Of a DNA stretch of 64,000 bases, positions 1-9,573 are shown in pieces. The notes below the pieces were generated by a model that did not search any database, was not told the origin of the DNA, and was given only the letters and a program-made list of their open reading frames with translations. This DNA comes from Ruminiclostridium herbifermentans. GTDB lineage: Bacteria > Bacillota > Clostridia > Acetivibrionales > DSM-1351. The first letter of the stretch is position 1; each line of letters opens with the position of its first letter. The translations under genes and the position numbers were made by a program. The DNA lies in NCBI RefSeq assembly GCF_005473905.2, contig NZ_CP061336.1, positions 3,526,501-3,590,500 on the forward strand, given 5' to 3'.

Positions 1-301
1 ATGCCCAAACTCCGTCAAATTCATCATTAAAATTCATTTCTTGAAACTTCATTTTAACTGTTTTCTGCCCTGTTAACTCCGAACTGAGTCTTACCATTTC
101 ATCAGATGCATCAATTGAGACTACTGAAAAGCCTTTTCCTAAAAAAAACAGGCTATCTCTGCCAGAGCCACAGCCAGCATCAAGTAATTTTCCATTTGGT
201 TCAATATATTTTAAAAATTCAATATAAGTTTCTGTCATATCCGCAGATACTGTACTTTCAAAGAACTCTTTAGAATTCTTATTGTAAAAATCTATACTCA
301 T
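1..301 (-). CDS. Class I SAM-dependent methyltransferase (3' end beyond window)
   Basis: The first 100 residues are visible and the gene runs off the left edge of the window. The motif I nucleotide-binding loop LLDAGCGSGRDSLFFL is followed by the acidic end of strand beta2 (VSIDAS), which is the SAM-binding core of a Rossmann-fold methyltransferase. This looks like the small free-standing type rather than a DNA methylase, because no target-recognition region is seen. The ATG is preceded by an AGAAGG Shine-Dalgarno site. It starts only 12 bases after the helicase stop, so the two are probably co-transcribed. The substrate cannot be read from the visible part. Confidence 0.85.
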   Translation of the reverse strand, partial: MSIDFYNKNSKEFFESTVSADMTETYIEFLKYIEPNGKLLDAGCGSGRDSLFFLGKGFSVVSIDASDEMVRLSSELTGQKTVKMKFQEMNFNDEFDGVWA

Positions 302-313
302 TTTTATTTCCTT

Positions 314-2728
314 CTATTCTTCAATTTTCTTATATAGTTTGGCATGTTTGTTTCTCAATTTATAATCAAGTATATCACTAAAATGCTTTGCTAATAAACT
401 GCTATTAAATTTTAGTATTTCATCAGATATATAAAACTCTTTGTTAATTTCATCATAACTAAAATAATTGGAACTCTTGTTTATATGATATATTGGCATT
501 TGTATAGCTTTTCTCCTATAATCCTCAATTGTCCTGTTCATATAGTCTTTACTTCCTTTATCTTGCATATCTACAGAATACCTTGGATTCTGATAAAAAG
601 CTTTCATACTTATTGCCACTTCATCTGCACTTACCTTTTTACAAAGTTTTTCTCCTTTTATAAATGTTCTTAATGTAGGAATCTTATAGAGCTTGTCCAT
701 TTTCATAGTCTCAATTTCATAGAAGAGTCCTTCTACATCTGTACCTATCCACGATTTTTCCTCATCATTTAGTTCCCCAAGTTGAGCCAACAAGCCAAGA
801 TATCCTTTTTTCAGCTTAATGAACTCCTCAGCTTTAATATCTGACCCCTCAAATATATCTGTCCTTGTAGGTCGCTTTCCAAGCGCTTCTTTTAATCTAT
901 AATACTCATTTCCAATTCTTACCGATAGCTTTTCTCTCTTTTTAAGTTCTTCAAAAAGATCAATCAGCTTTAAGTCAAACTGAACATTACAGCCCTCTGG
1001 ATATTCTACATTAACAAATGAGCAATATTTTCTGCACATTGGATTTTTACCGCTTAATAATATTGGTAGAATATATGCACGTTTATAGTTTCCTATAAAA
1101 TCAAGTACTGTAACACAGCTTTTACCGGGAAATTTTCTCAAGCCTCTTCCCAACTGTTGAATAAAGACTGTATAGGATTCAGTTGGTCTTAAGAATAAAA
1201 CAGAATCAATCTCTGGAATGTCTACACCTTCGTTAAAAATATCAACAACAAATATTACTTGAATTTCTCCACTCTTTAACAATTCAACAGCCTTTTCTCT
1301 TTGCTCTTTATACTCTCCATCACCCGTATGTACTGTAACAGCCTTAATTCCAGATTTGTTAAATTCGCTTGCCATAAAGTTTGCATGATTGGCCGAGCAA
1401 CAAAAAGCTACAGTTTTATTTAAATTAAACATCTTGTAATATTTAAATACCAAATCAGCTCGTTTCCCAACTGACAATGCTTTTTCAAGCTCTTTTTCGT
1501 TATATATGCCATTTTTGAAGTCTATTTTACTGTAATCAGTATCATCATAGACACCATAATATTTAAACGGCACAAGATAGTCTCTTTCTATAGCTTCTTT
1601 TAAATTAATCTCATAAACAAGATTATCATCACAGTATTCAAATATATCCTTATTATCCATTCTGAATGGTGTTGCCGTAAGTCCAAGTAAAAACTTAGGT
1701 TTGAAATAGTCTACAATACACCTATAAGTATTAGCAGCTACATGATGGAATTCATCAATTATAATATAATCAAAATCATCAGGCTTAAAATATGTTTCAT
1801 TGAGATAGTTATCTTTGCCAAGAGTTTGTACGCTAGCAAAAATAACGTCAGCATCTTTGTTTATATTTGATGCCTTAAAAAAGCCTAAGCTTTTGTCTGG
1901 CATAACATTTTCAAAGCTTTTGCAGGCTTGAATTAAAATTTCTTCTCTATGCGCTACAAATAAGATTCTATTGAATTTTTGACTATCAAAAGCTGCAAGA
2001 TATGTTTTCCCCACACCTGTAGCCATAACAACAAGACCTTTTTGCATTCCTTCATCTCTTGTTTGATTAAGGTAGTATAAAGCTTCTATTTGAGCACCAT
2101 AAGGCTTTACGACTTGTACAGATTTAGCTTCTGCAGCAATCTCCCTTAAACATTCTTTTTCCTGCTCAAATTGCTCCTTACCAGTTCTATATAGCTGTTT
2201 GTTTAGCTTCCAGCCAATACTATAGTTTTTGAGTGCTTCATCATCAAGCTTGAAAGAATGGTTTTCAAACAAATTTTCAAAGCTATCTATGAATTGACTA
2301 ATATCCTCATCACCATTGCTTTTTACTATTTTATAATTCCACTCTACTCCGTGTCTTAAAGCCGACTCAGATATATTTGAAGAACCTATAAATATTTCAC
2401 TGCTGTGGTCATCTTGAAATATATAGGTTTTAGGGTGAAATGAAATGTTTGTATGCTTATAAATCCTTATATCTGCACATTCTCCCAGCTTCATCTTGAG
2501 CAAATATAATGCCGACGGCTCAGTAATTCCAAGGTAATATCCAGTCAAAATCTGTATCTGAGCACCATTTCTTAGTGCATGCACTAAATCATCTATTATC
2601 AAATCCACACCGGATTCTTTAATAAATGCAACCAATATTTTAATTTTGTTCGAGTTTCTAATTGCTTCTTTCAAGTGTGGAAGCAAATTTGAGTTTGTGT
2701 TGGTTATTAGGGCGTTTTGTGATAGCAT
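314..2728 (-). CDS. SF2 DEAD/DEAH helicase with N-terminal phospholipase D-like domain
   Basis: This 804-residue protein joins a PLD-like module (residues about 15-160, with a HPK...GSSNIS half-site resembling the HKD motif) to a superfamily 2 helicase. Helicase motifs are clear: Walker A ATGVGKT near 236, a DEFHH box near 324, GLTATP (motif III region), and motif V-VI EGVDIPE...QQLGRGLRK. The last 200 residues are not recognised. The architecture matches helicases often found in defence islands, where the PLD part would bind or cut nucleic acid. An AGAGG site precedes the ATG. The methyltransferase follows 12 bases downstream. A defence role is inference; a DNA-repair helicase is the alternative. 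Confidence 0.85.
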   Translation of the reverse strand: MLSQNALITNTNSNLLPHLKEAIRNSNKIKILVAFIKESGVDLIIDDLVHALRNGAQIQILTGYYLGITEPSALYLLKMKLGECADIRIYKHTNISFHPKTYIFQDDHSSEIFIGSSNISESALRHGVEWNYKIVKSNGDEDISQFIDSFENLFENHSFKLDDEALKNYSIGWKLNKQLYRTGKEQFEQEKECLREIAAEAKSVQVVKPYGAQIEALYYLNQTRDEGMQKGLVVMATGVGKTYLAAFDSQKFNRILFVAHREEILIQACKSFENVMPDKSLGFFKASNINKDADVIFASVQTLGKDNYLNETYFKPDDFDYIIIDEFHHVAANTYRCIVDYFKPKFLLGLTATPFRMDNKDIFEYCDDNLVYEINLKEAIERDYLVPFKYYGVYDDTDYSKIDFKNGIYNEKELEKALSVGKRADLVFKYYKMFNLNKTVAFCCSANHANFMASEFNKSGIKAVTVHTGDGEYKEQREKAVELLKSGEIQVIFVVDIFNEGVDIPEIDSVLFLRPTESYTVFIQQLGRGLRKFPGKSCVTVLDFIGNYKRAYILPILLSGKNPMCRKYCSFVNVEYPEGCNVQFDLKLIDLFEELKKREKLSVRIGNEYYRLKEALGKRPTRTDIFEGSDIKAEEFIKLKKGYLGLLAQLGELNDEEKSWIGTDVEGLFYEIETMKMDKLYKIPTLRTFIKGEKLCKKVSADEVAISMKAFYQNPRYSVDMQDKGSKDYMNRTIEDYRRKAIQMPIYHINKSSNYFSYDEINKEFYISDEILKFNSSLLAKHFSDILDYKLRNKHAKLYKKIEE

Positions 2729-2783
2729 GGTGGACCTCTTTGCTATTATATGTTGTTCAAGAGCGTATATATTTTATATTCTA

Positions 2784-3527
2784 TCAATTAAAAACAGATA
2801 TTATAAGCGATATTATTCCAATTAGTAGGGACAAAATAGAAATTATATTTATAAATGAATCTTCTTTTATTTTTTGTATAAAACGCTTTATATAACTAAC
2901 TTTTAAATTTACTTTAAAAGTTGGAAAAAATACATCTTCAATCGTTACAATTATAAATACTAATAATAATCCATAAATTAACATAACCAAAAATATAATT
3001 GGATCTATGTTTTTCGGATAGTAATAGCCAAAAATAGATGCTACAATAAAACTTGCTAAAAAAGTTTTAATTATCTTGTTCGAAATTAAAGATAGAGAAT
3101 TCTTATGTAATGCTAGATTTTCCTTTATCATTTCTTCAGCTTTACTTATCCACACTTTATTAGTACCATATAATTTTATATTGGATTTATTTCTAATAGA
3201 TTCAAATTCCAATAAATCTACGACAATAACTCTAATTTCATTAGCATCTTTCCCAAATATTTCTAAATTAACATTATAAATACTATCTGAACCATTAATA
3301 ATTTCTCTAAAATCCGGAAAACAATTTGCTCTTATAATACCGAACTCTGTCATTACAGTTATTCTAACTGAATCAAGAAATTCTGTATTAATTGTATTTA
3401 TTATCTTCTCAATAAAATCTAGAAATATATTTTTGGACTTAAACCTATATTTACCTTTTATAGCTATTTTCCTCTCATATAGTGTTTTGTATTCATTATC
3501 AGAAATAATTTTTGATATCATACTCAT
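2784..3527 (-). CDS. Uncharacterised membrane protein
   Basis: This 247-residue protein has a soluble N-terminal part of about 155 residues and a hydrophobic C-terminal part. The C-terminal part contains apparent membrane segments around 157-172, 176-198 and 225-246. No catalytic motif is visible. The start is supported by AAAGGAG seven bases before the ATG. It sits between the helicase and the broken PAPS-reductase gene on the same strand, with a 55-base gap to the helicase. It may be a partner of that accessory set, but nothing in the sequence gives a function. Confidence 0.7.
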   Translation of the reverse strand: MSMISKIISDNEYKTLYERKIAIKGKYRFKSKNIFLDFIEKIINTINTEFLDSVRITVMTEFGIIRANCFPDFREIINGSDSIYNVNLEIFGKDANEIRVIVVDLLEFESIRNKSNIKLYGTNKVWISKAEEMIKENLALHKNSLSLISNKIIKTFLASFIVASIFGYYYPKNIDPIIFLVMLIYGLLLVFIIVTIEDVFFPTFKVNLKVSYIKRFIQKIKEDSFINIISILSLLIGIISLIISVFN

Positions 3528-3674
3528 AACTATTCTCCTTTAGCAAGTGAATTTTTCTATGTTGTTACATAAATATATTAATATCAGCGTACTTACCAAC
3601 ACTATTACAAAAGGCGTCAGAATATCTATATAATGTATTATTCTTAATGGATTGTGAAACCAGCAGATTGTATG

Positions 3675-5431
3675 TTAGCTTTTATTAATACTCACTACAT
3701 TAAATCCTTTATATTTAATCGCTAGTACCTTCCTCATATAGCATCCAGCATTAAAATGTCCTACACATTCACCGCATCTTATACATTTTTCATCATTAAT
3801 TTTATATTCTGTGGTACCATTATCTGTCTCTTTTACAGAAATAGCATTATACTTACAAACGCCTTCACACGCTCTACATCCCATACACATCTGGTATTTT
3901 GTTAATTGGCACTGTACCTTTCCTTCCGCTACTTTCATTGAACGTGCTCTTGCAATATTAATTTTTTTTATAGTAACTTTTAATTTTGTTGTCCCTATCC
4001 TCCCTTGAAGAACTACTGCAACCTTCCCCTTTTTATCAATAATATAGACTTCGCCTAGTCTCTTGTTGCCCAAGTCTTTATTAATATAGCCAAAAGGTTT
4101 GAACAATTCATAAAGTTCCTCAGTAATTGGTTTCTGTAATTCATAATTAAAAGAATTATCTTCTGTTGCACATGGTTTAAATGATATTATTGATGTATTA
4201 GCCACTTCTAACCCATAACCGCCTTGTCTTGCTTTCCAGTTTCCAGTGTCTATATAAACTTCTGGATCAGGCTTACCGATTTTTTTAGCAAAATTGATTA
4301 ATAAATTTCTCCAATTTTTATATTGATCATACATATGTACCTTAGTCAGAAACTCAGACCAAAAACCATTGTTAGGACAACACCAACATCCAACTCTAGA
4401 GAATCCTAGTTCGTATGCTTCATTAAAGTCAATCTTTTCTGTTAAAATGTATAGCCATACATCGTAATCAAGCCAATCAATAATTGGTGAAACTACTGTT
4501 TGCTTTGCAATCTTCGGGCTTTCGCTTTCTCTTTCATACTTGCTTCTACTTACAGATTCACTCTTTCTAATTCCATAAAAAGTTAGAATATTAGTTTTAT
4601 TTATAAATGCCGATGTTATTGTTCGAGTAATTGCACCGGTTTTGAAAACAGTACAGCACCACCTCATAACCCTGCTAGGTGGACCAATTGTCTCACATAA
4701 TTCTTCAAAATTTTTTTCTCTATTTTTAGCAGATATAATTGGAATGCCTTTAGACACTTCGTTTGTTCTGAACCTATTTTTATATTCATAGGTTTTTTCA
4801 AACTCTAAAGTTGTATCACCAAAAATATGTAAAACATTATTTGTACCTAAAGCTTTAGTTACAAGATGAGATGTAACAGTTGAATCCTTGCCACCACTAA
4901 ATGATACAAACATATCTTCAATTTTATATGTATCTAAATACTTCCTAATATAACTAACTGCTTCTTCATTTATTTCATTAAACCTAACACTATTAGCTGA
5001 AATAAACTTTTCAATTATTGCATCAAAATAAGTAATATCGATATCATCAACATACTTATCATATTTTCTTTTATTTTTATAATTTCTTCTAATGGAAGAT
5101 CATTTAATTCAGTAATGGATATAACTAATTTTTCTCCATCTACAATATAAAAGTTATTGCTACACCAAACGGAGGAATTATCAAAATAAAATGGGGTCTC
5201 TTTCTTTAATATAATTCCTAATAGTAGTTTCTCTTTAGGAAACACAGGTCTTAAATCAGTTGATACATATTTCCCCTTATTTTTACAGCAAGGGCATGTA
5301 TCTGTATAAATAGGTATATTACATTTCGAGCACAAATATAACGCTGAAGATAAAATTGTTTTTTGTCCACAATAAGAACATCTTTCAGTTTACATAGCTA
5401 CATTACATTCTTTACATATATATTGAATCAT
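3675..5431 (-). pseudogene. PAPS-reductase-family/4Fe-4S ferredoxin fusion, broken by a stop and a frameshift
   Basis: Read across three pieces, this is one protein. The N-terminal piece from ATG 5431 has two zinc-ribbon-like Cys clusters (C..C and CSYCG, then CSKC and CPCC). Then comes an adenine nucleotide alpha-hydrolase core with the PP-loop VSFSGGKDS and RVMRWCCTVFK, and last a double 4Fe-4S cluster domain (CMGCRACEGVC and CIRCGEC). An in-frame TAA at 5390-5392 interrupts the zinc ribbon, where a Tyr would be expected (AM-stop-TERC). A one-base frameshift lies in the A-rich stretch near 5063-5080; upstream the frame reads LEEIIKIKEN and downstream it continues KRKYDKYVDDIDITYFD. Translation could resume at ATG 4913, giving a 412-residue PAPS-reductase plus ferredoxin product. 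Two independent lesions favour a decaying gene over a sequencing error. Confidence 0.75.
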
Positions 5432-5960
5432 TATCTGTCTCCACTATTTTTATCAATTGCTACATAATCACATCTACATTTTTATTATCAAATAAATTAT
5501 TGCATCAAATATTACTAATACTATTAATTTAAGATATTTATAAATTATCTTTCATACAATTTGACAACTTTTTTATGTTTAAAAGCATGGTAGTAGAATA
5601 ATTGAAATAGCATTCAATCAGTTCCAAATAATTACATTTATTAATTTAATGCATTTGGATATCTTATAATTCAACACTAATTTAACAAATCCCTTCTTAT
5701 TTGGAAATTTAATATGTATTATTTATACATATCCCAATAATTTTGTGTTTATTAATTAAATAATAGAGCATAATTACAATTTTTTACACAAAAAATCCAC
5801 CCCAAAGCAACAAACGCTACTCTAAGATGGATTTTTTAAAATTAAGGTCGAAATACTTAATGAACTTATTTTTAAAGATATTATTATTTATATTTACTCA
5901 CTTTTCATCATAAATACCCTCACACCAATTAATTATCAAATCAGTGGGTATTTCTTTTAC
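5432..5960. other. Intergenic, AT-rich; left copy of a 170-bp direct repeat
   Basis: No coding sequence is supported here. The right part (about 5668-5837) is a degenerate copy of sequence near 7115-7287 and ends in a hairpin-forming 48-base core at 5790-5837. Confidence 0.6.
5790..5837. repeat. 48-bp hairpin repeat, copy 1
   Basis: The core AAAAAATCCACC ... AGATGGATTTTTT forms a short stem with T-runs on both strands, so it could act as a bidirectional terminator. It lies beyond the 3' end of the 5961-6326 gene. Copy 2 at 7240-7287 matches almost exactly through the loop. Confidence 0.7.
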
Positions 5961-6326
5961 TTACCTTATAATCAGAACTATTAAAGCTTTATATTTTCCA
6001 TTTTCACTTATTCTTAGGAACCATAGATCTTCAGAATAGAAATCGCAAAAGTAAACAAATCCTGTTCCAAGCCTCTTTTTAAGCTCTTTCCTGTAAGTTC
6101 TATCTTTATAAAAACTAACTAGTTCTTTAATTTTTTCTTTATCGGTAGTCTCTACTGCGTGCCCGTTCAAGCCATTTCTCATAAAAACTTTTGTTATATT
6201 TGTTTCATTGATTCCTAATAAATCCTCAAAGCTTTTAGATTTATATTGTTCCATAATATTTGTAGTGGCCTCTATTACAAATATCATTAACACCACCAAT
6301 ATAGCTTTTAGTAATATCTTTCTCAT
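5961..6326 (-). CDS. Small membrane-anchored or secreted protein
   Basis: This 121-residue protein opens with MRK and a hydrophobic stretch (residues 4-20). That is consistent with a signal anchor or a non-lipidated signal peptide; no lipobox Cys is present. The remainder is a charged domain of about 95 residues with no motif I recognise. The Shine-Dalgarno site is weak. It lies 54 bases downstream of the DUF2726 gene on the same strand. Confidence 0.6.
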   Translation of the reverse strand: MRKILLKAILVVLMIFVIEATTNIMEQYKSKSFEDLLGINETNITKVFMRNGLNGHAVETTDKEKIKELVSFYKDRTYRKELKKRLGTGFVYFCDFYSEDLWFLRISENGKYKALIVLIIR

Positions 6327-6380
6327 GTGATTATTGTCTTTGAGTCTTTTATAATTTTATATTTTAGAAATCTTTAAGTA

Positions 6381-7067
6381 CTATGTACAATTAATCACTG
6401 CTGGCTCTTCTATATTAACTATTTCCTTGCATTTTGGATAATTAGGACAGCCATAAAAGTCATTACCCTTATTGGGGCCTTTGTTTGCTTTACGTAAAAC
6501 CATTGGTATAGAACACTTAGGGCATAAAACAACTTTATTTTCTTGTTTTCCATCCACTCTATTTAAAATAACAGACAATGTGTTTTCTATTTCTGAACAT
6601 TCATATTCCGACCTTGATAAAAAGCGGATTAACTCTAAATTTGCATCCTTATAAACCTTCTCAACAAACAAGTCTCTTTCTTTAGCCTTCTTACTTGTAT
6701 GACTTATATCGTCTAATTCTATTCCACATAAAGGTTTCATTGTATTTGGCTCACACAAAAGAAAATCCACATGCTTTTTCGCAATTTTATTAAAGTGCTT
6801 CAAATATTCTTTTTCATTACCCTTACCGATAAAGAAAATGTCTTTTAATCCTACTTTGGGGCAAATAATTGCTTTTTCACCCACGCATAACTTTAAAGCA
6901 TTATAAAATCTAAGCTCTGCATCAGTTAACACACTATCTGCAACCTTATAAGGAAGCTTTTCATTAGTAGTTATAGCCTCTTTCTCTGCAGACTTATTTG
7001 ACATTAATTTTTCATAAACAATATAAACTATTAATGCGACTACCGCTATTCCTAAAATTAAGTCCAT
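6381..7067 (-). CDS. DUF2726 domain protein with C-terminal topoisomerase-type zinc finger
   Basis: This 228-residue protein has an N-terminal membrane anchor (residues 4-20), then a DUF2726 domain (about 40-165). The domain shows the pattern LTDAELRFYNAL ... VDFLLCE ... PLCGIELDD and resembles a restriction-endonuclease-like fold. At the C-terminus there is a four-Cys zinc ribbon of the topoisomerase I type (CPKC ... FYGCPNYPKC). DUF2726 proteins are often tied to nucleic-acid processing, but their substrate is unknown. AAAGG precedes the ATG. Membrane attachment with a DNA-binding finger is a common arrangement in this family. Confidence 0.85.
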   Translation of the reverse strand: MDLILGIAVVALIVYIVYEKLMSNKSAEKEAITTNEKLPYKVADSVLTDAELRFYNALKLCVGEKAIICPKVGLKDIFFIGKGNEKEYLKHFNKIAKKHVDFLLCEPNTMKPLCGIELDDISHTSKKAKERDLFVEKVYKDANLELIRFLSRSEYECSEIENTLSVILNRVDGKQENKVVLCPKCSIPMVLRKANKGPNKGNDFYGCPNYPKCKEIVNIEEPAVINCT

Positions 7068-7416
7068 TTCTAAATCCTTTCTGTTATATAGTTATAATTT
7101 AGTGTAATTCTTATTATTCAACACAAATCTAAAGATTCCCTTTTAAATTTGTAATTTTTTCTATTATTTAACTATATTTGTAGAATTGAGGCAATAAATC
7201 ATAGCTACTTGCTTCCATATTACAAAGTAATTTTCATACAAAAAATCCACCCCAAAGCAACAAACGCTACTTTAAGATGGATTTAGTAAATGAGTATATT
7301 ATATAATGCATCAATTGCATTATATGGAAATTTAATTTAATATATGCTTAGACATCACTATCGTTATATTCTCTGTAACAAACAACGTGATAGGCTTTGA
7401 ATGAAAGGAAATTAAA
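7068..7416. other. Divergent intergenic region; right copy of the 170-bp repeat
   Basis: This region separates divergently oriented genes and must hold both promoters; I do not see an unambiguous -35/-10 pair. It contains the second copy of the degenerate direct repeat (about 7115-7287). Confidence 0.5.
7240..7287. repeat. 48-bp hairpin repeat, copy 2
   Basis: Same core as copy 1 (5790-5837), in the same orientation. The right arm has diverged (ATTTAGT instead of ATTTTTT), so the terminator-like T-run is lost on one side. Confidence 0.7.
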
Positions 7417-7701
7417 ATGGACAGTAAATACATTTTCTCAGTTATAGGTATCGCACTTTTACTATTAATACTTATCGCTATTAATCAATTAATAAAAAGC
7501 GTTAAGCGCATTAATCTAACTTTAGATAAAATTGCTCAGAAAATTGGTGTAGCTGATCCAGCAGGAGATGATCTGATAAAATCTCTTATTGTGGACTGCA
7601 AGAAAATTGAAGCTATTAAAAGATACCGTGAACTTACTGGTGCAGGTTTAAAGGAAGCAGCTGACTACGTGGAAAAACTAACTCAGAGTACCATTCCATG
7701 A
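7417..7701 (+). CDS. Membrane-anchored ribosomal L7/L12 C-terminal-like protein
   Basis: This 94-residue protein has one N-terminal membrane helix (residues 6-26). A 30-residue C-terminal stretch, KKIEAIKRYRELTGAGLKEA, closely follows the L7/L12 C-terminal domain pattern in which helix residues contact translation factors. The N-terminal dimerisation domain of real L7/L12 is missing and replaced by the anchor, so this is not the ribosomal stalk protein. AAAGGAAA precedes the ATG. A rho-independent terminator follows at about 7814. Its role is unknown. Confidence 0.75.
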   Translation: MDSKYIFSVIGIALLLLILIAINQLIKSVKRINLTLDKIAQKIGVADPAGDDLIKSLIVDCKKIEAIKRYRELTGAGLKEAADYVEKLTQSTIP

Positions 7702-7813
7702 GTTCGCACAAAATATAACTCACTTATAGTTCGTTTGATTTGATATAGTTAAAACACATAAAACAAAATCTGTAAATGTATCAAAATCCGCAGAATAATT
7801 ACATGCATAAACT

Positions 7814-7853
7814 AAATAGGTTACTAGATAATTTGAAATAACCTATTCTTTTT
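7814..7853 (+). terminator. Rho-independent terminator after the L7/L12-like gene
   Basis: AATAGGTTA pairs with TAACCTATT across a loop and is followed by CTTTTTA. Confidence 0.65.
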
Positions 7854-7886
7854 ATGCACACATATAAAATTCCAACCATCACTCTT

Positions 7887-8546
7887 TTACAACAACTGTG
7901 TAATCCAACTTTTTGACCAATTAAACAATATTTCAGACATTTTATCAAATTCAACAGCACCGCCATTCTTTAAATTTAAGAAAGTTCGAATGATTGCCTG
8001 TTCTTCTTTGCATATAGCATTAAGCAAGTCTACTTGGTGAGTAATATAGCTGCCTGTCTGTTTGAAGCAGATTGCTTGTACAACAAAGGATGCAGACTTA
8101 TACAAACCTCGCAAAATATCTTCACTTTTTTCGTACAGCATATTATGTACACAGCCATGATAGATATTACAAGCACCAATTTTGATTGCTCTATTAACGG
8201 CAGCATCGTCAATATGTGACAGCAGTTCATCGAGACTCCCTTTTATTGGCTTGGTATCATAGTAAAATTGGAAAAGGTCTGATGCTTCCCAATTCAAGAT
8301 TTCGTCTTTGCCCGAAAGGAAGCCACAAATCAATTCTCTATGAGGAAGTGTATCCAACATATTGTTATAGACTTGAACATCTAAAGCGGAAAGTTTATTG
8401 AGTATTACAACAATATCGATATCGCTTTTTTCAGTTGCTTCTCCACGGCCATAACTTCCTTGCAGCCCAATGAACCACACTCGTTCTCCAAAATTCGTAT
8501 GTAATGCATGTAAAAAATCATTCATCCAAGTAGTAATTTCAATCAT
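7887..8546 (-). CDS. Nucleotidyltransferase-domain protein
   Basis: This 219-residue protein carries the polymerase-beta-type nucleotidyltransferase signature, GSYGRGEATEKSDIDIVVI near residue 30, which has the GS motif and the metal-binding DxD. The rest is helical and resembles the substrate-binding half of small antibiotic- or tRNA-modifying adenylyltransferases. No resistance family is clear. The start has a GGGGG ribosome site. It is monocistronic on the minus strand, with the VOC gene upstream. The substrate is unknown. Confidence 0.8.
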   Translation of the reverse strand: MIEITTWMNDFLHALHTNFGERVWFIGLQGSYGRGEATEKSDIDIVVILNKLSALDVQVYNNMLDTLPHRELICGFLSGKDEILNWEASDLFQFYYDTKPIKGSLDELLSHIDDAAVNRAIKIGACNIYHGCVHNMLYEKSEDILRGLYKSASFVVQAICFKQTGSYITHQVDLLNAICKEEQAIIRTFLNLKNGGAVEFDKMSEILFNWSKSWITQLL

Positions 8547-8610
8547 ATTAATCCCCCTACAACATTCACAAGAAACATAATTTTTTAAATAAAATAATAT
8601 AATTTTATTA

Positions 8611-9084
8611 CTACCCTCTGCCCTCCAAACACCCCATCACATACTCAACAGACGCATACAATCTTTCAGCAGTTTCCTCTACACTAAGTCCACTTTTCAT
8701 AAAACGCTTAATAACCATGGCCATGTTTTCACCCACCTCAATGATATGCTTGTCTGGGTCGTAAAATCTCACTGCTCTCTGTCCCCATGAATGTTCAATT
8801 AACGGGTGAACATATTCGATATCAAAGGAATTTAGCTTTTCAACAAAAGAATCTATATCATCTTCTTCAAAATATAACTCCCCTGCATTATTACCAAAAA
8901 TAATATCGCTTTCCTGCTTGTAAATAAAATCCTTCCAAGTATCGGCTGTCTGTAATGATATCCCACCTGTCAGAGCGACATTTGCTCCAAAATCAGCAAC
9001 GACCTCGAGTCCCAGCACATCATGATAAAACTTTTTAGATTTTTCCATATCCTTTACTGCAATAAGTGTAGTTATGTATTTCAT
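8611..9084 (-). CDS. VOC (glyoxalase/dioxygenase fold) protein
   Basis: This 157-residue protein has a VOC module in residues 1-120. It opens MKYITTLIAVKDMEKSKKFY and ends RAVRFYDPDKHIIEVGE, where the final Glu is the usual metal ligand. A 35-residue helical tail follows (SVEETAERLYASVEYV), which resembles a small HTH-like extension seen in some clostridial VOC proteins. GGAGG lies just before the ATG. The family includes glyoxalases and antibiotic-binding proteins; the substrate cannot be assigned. Confidence 0.85.
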   Translation of the reverse strand: MKYITTLIAVKDMEKSKKFYHDVLGLEVVADFGANVALTGGISLQTADTWKDFIYKQESDIIFGNNAGELYFEEDDIDSFVEKLNSFDIEYVHPLIEHSWGQRAVRFYDPDKHIIEVGENMAMVIKRFMKSGLSVEETAERLYASVEYVMGCLEGRG

Positions 9085-9207
9085 TGTCTTCCCTCCTTAA
9101 ACTTATTTCTTTCTGTTAGCCATATATCGAATTTTGCTAACTGTCCATTTCTTAATCTTCTAGGAATTATTCTAACTGTAAAAATGCAAAAATTGAAGTC
9201 ATTACTG

Positions 9208-9573
9208 CTAGAACAATCCAAGAATTTCCTTTTGTAACTTTTTACTTAGTCCACCAAGCACCAGTTGATATGACTTTTTTGTTAAGTCTTTCATCATTTC
9301 GTCAGGTATATTCCAGTCTAAATAAATTGAATTCCAGTGTTCCTTATTCATGTAGTGCCCAGGAATAATATCTTGGTGCTGGCTTCGCAAAAACTCGCCC
9401 TCAAATGGCTCCAGCTTGATTGTAATAATGTCTCTTTCACCCTTGGCATCCTTGCATATTGCCGCAAACATTTTATTTCCAATTAGATACCTTGTCCAGC
9501 CCCACTCTACCTTAAAATCCTTTGTTGCTCCCTTCATTGAAAGAAGGTATTCGTCTAGCCATAGATATTTCAT
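9208..9573 (-). CDS. MmcQ/YjbR-family protein
   Basis: This 121-residue protein has the family pattern: an early Trp-rich N-terminus (YLWLDEYLLSMKGATKD), GNKMFAAI in the middle, and GHYMNKEHWNSIYLDW before a C-terminal helix. The fold (CyaY-like) is often annotated as DNA-binding. An upstream in-frame ATG at 9594 exists, but AGGAG lies seven bases before the ATG at 9573, so that start is chosen. The gene is isolated between the VOC protein and the ABC permease. The biochemical role is not established. Confidence 0.85.
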   Translation of the reverse strand: MKYLWLDEYLLSMKGATKDFKVEWGWTRYLIGNKMFAAICKDAKGERDIITIKLEPFEGEFLRSQHQDIIPGHYMNKEHWNSIYLDWNIPDEMMKDLTKKSYQLVLGGLSKKLQKEILGLF

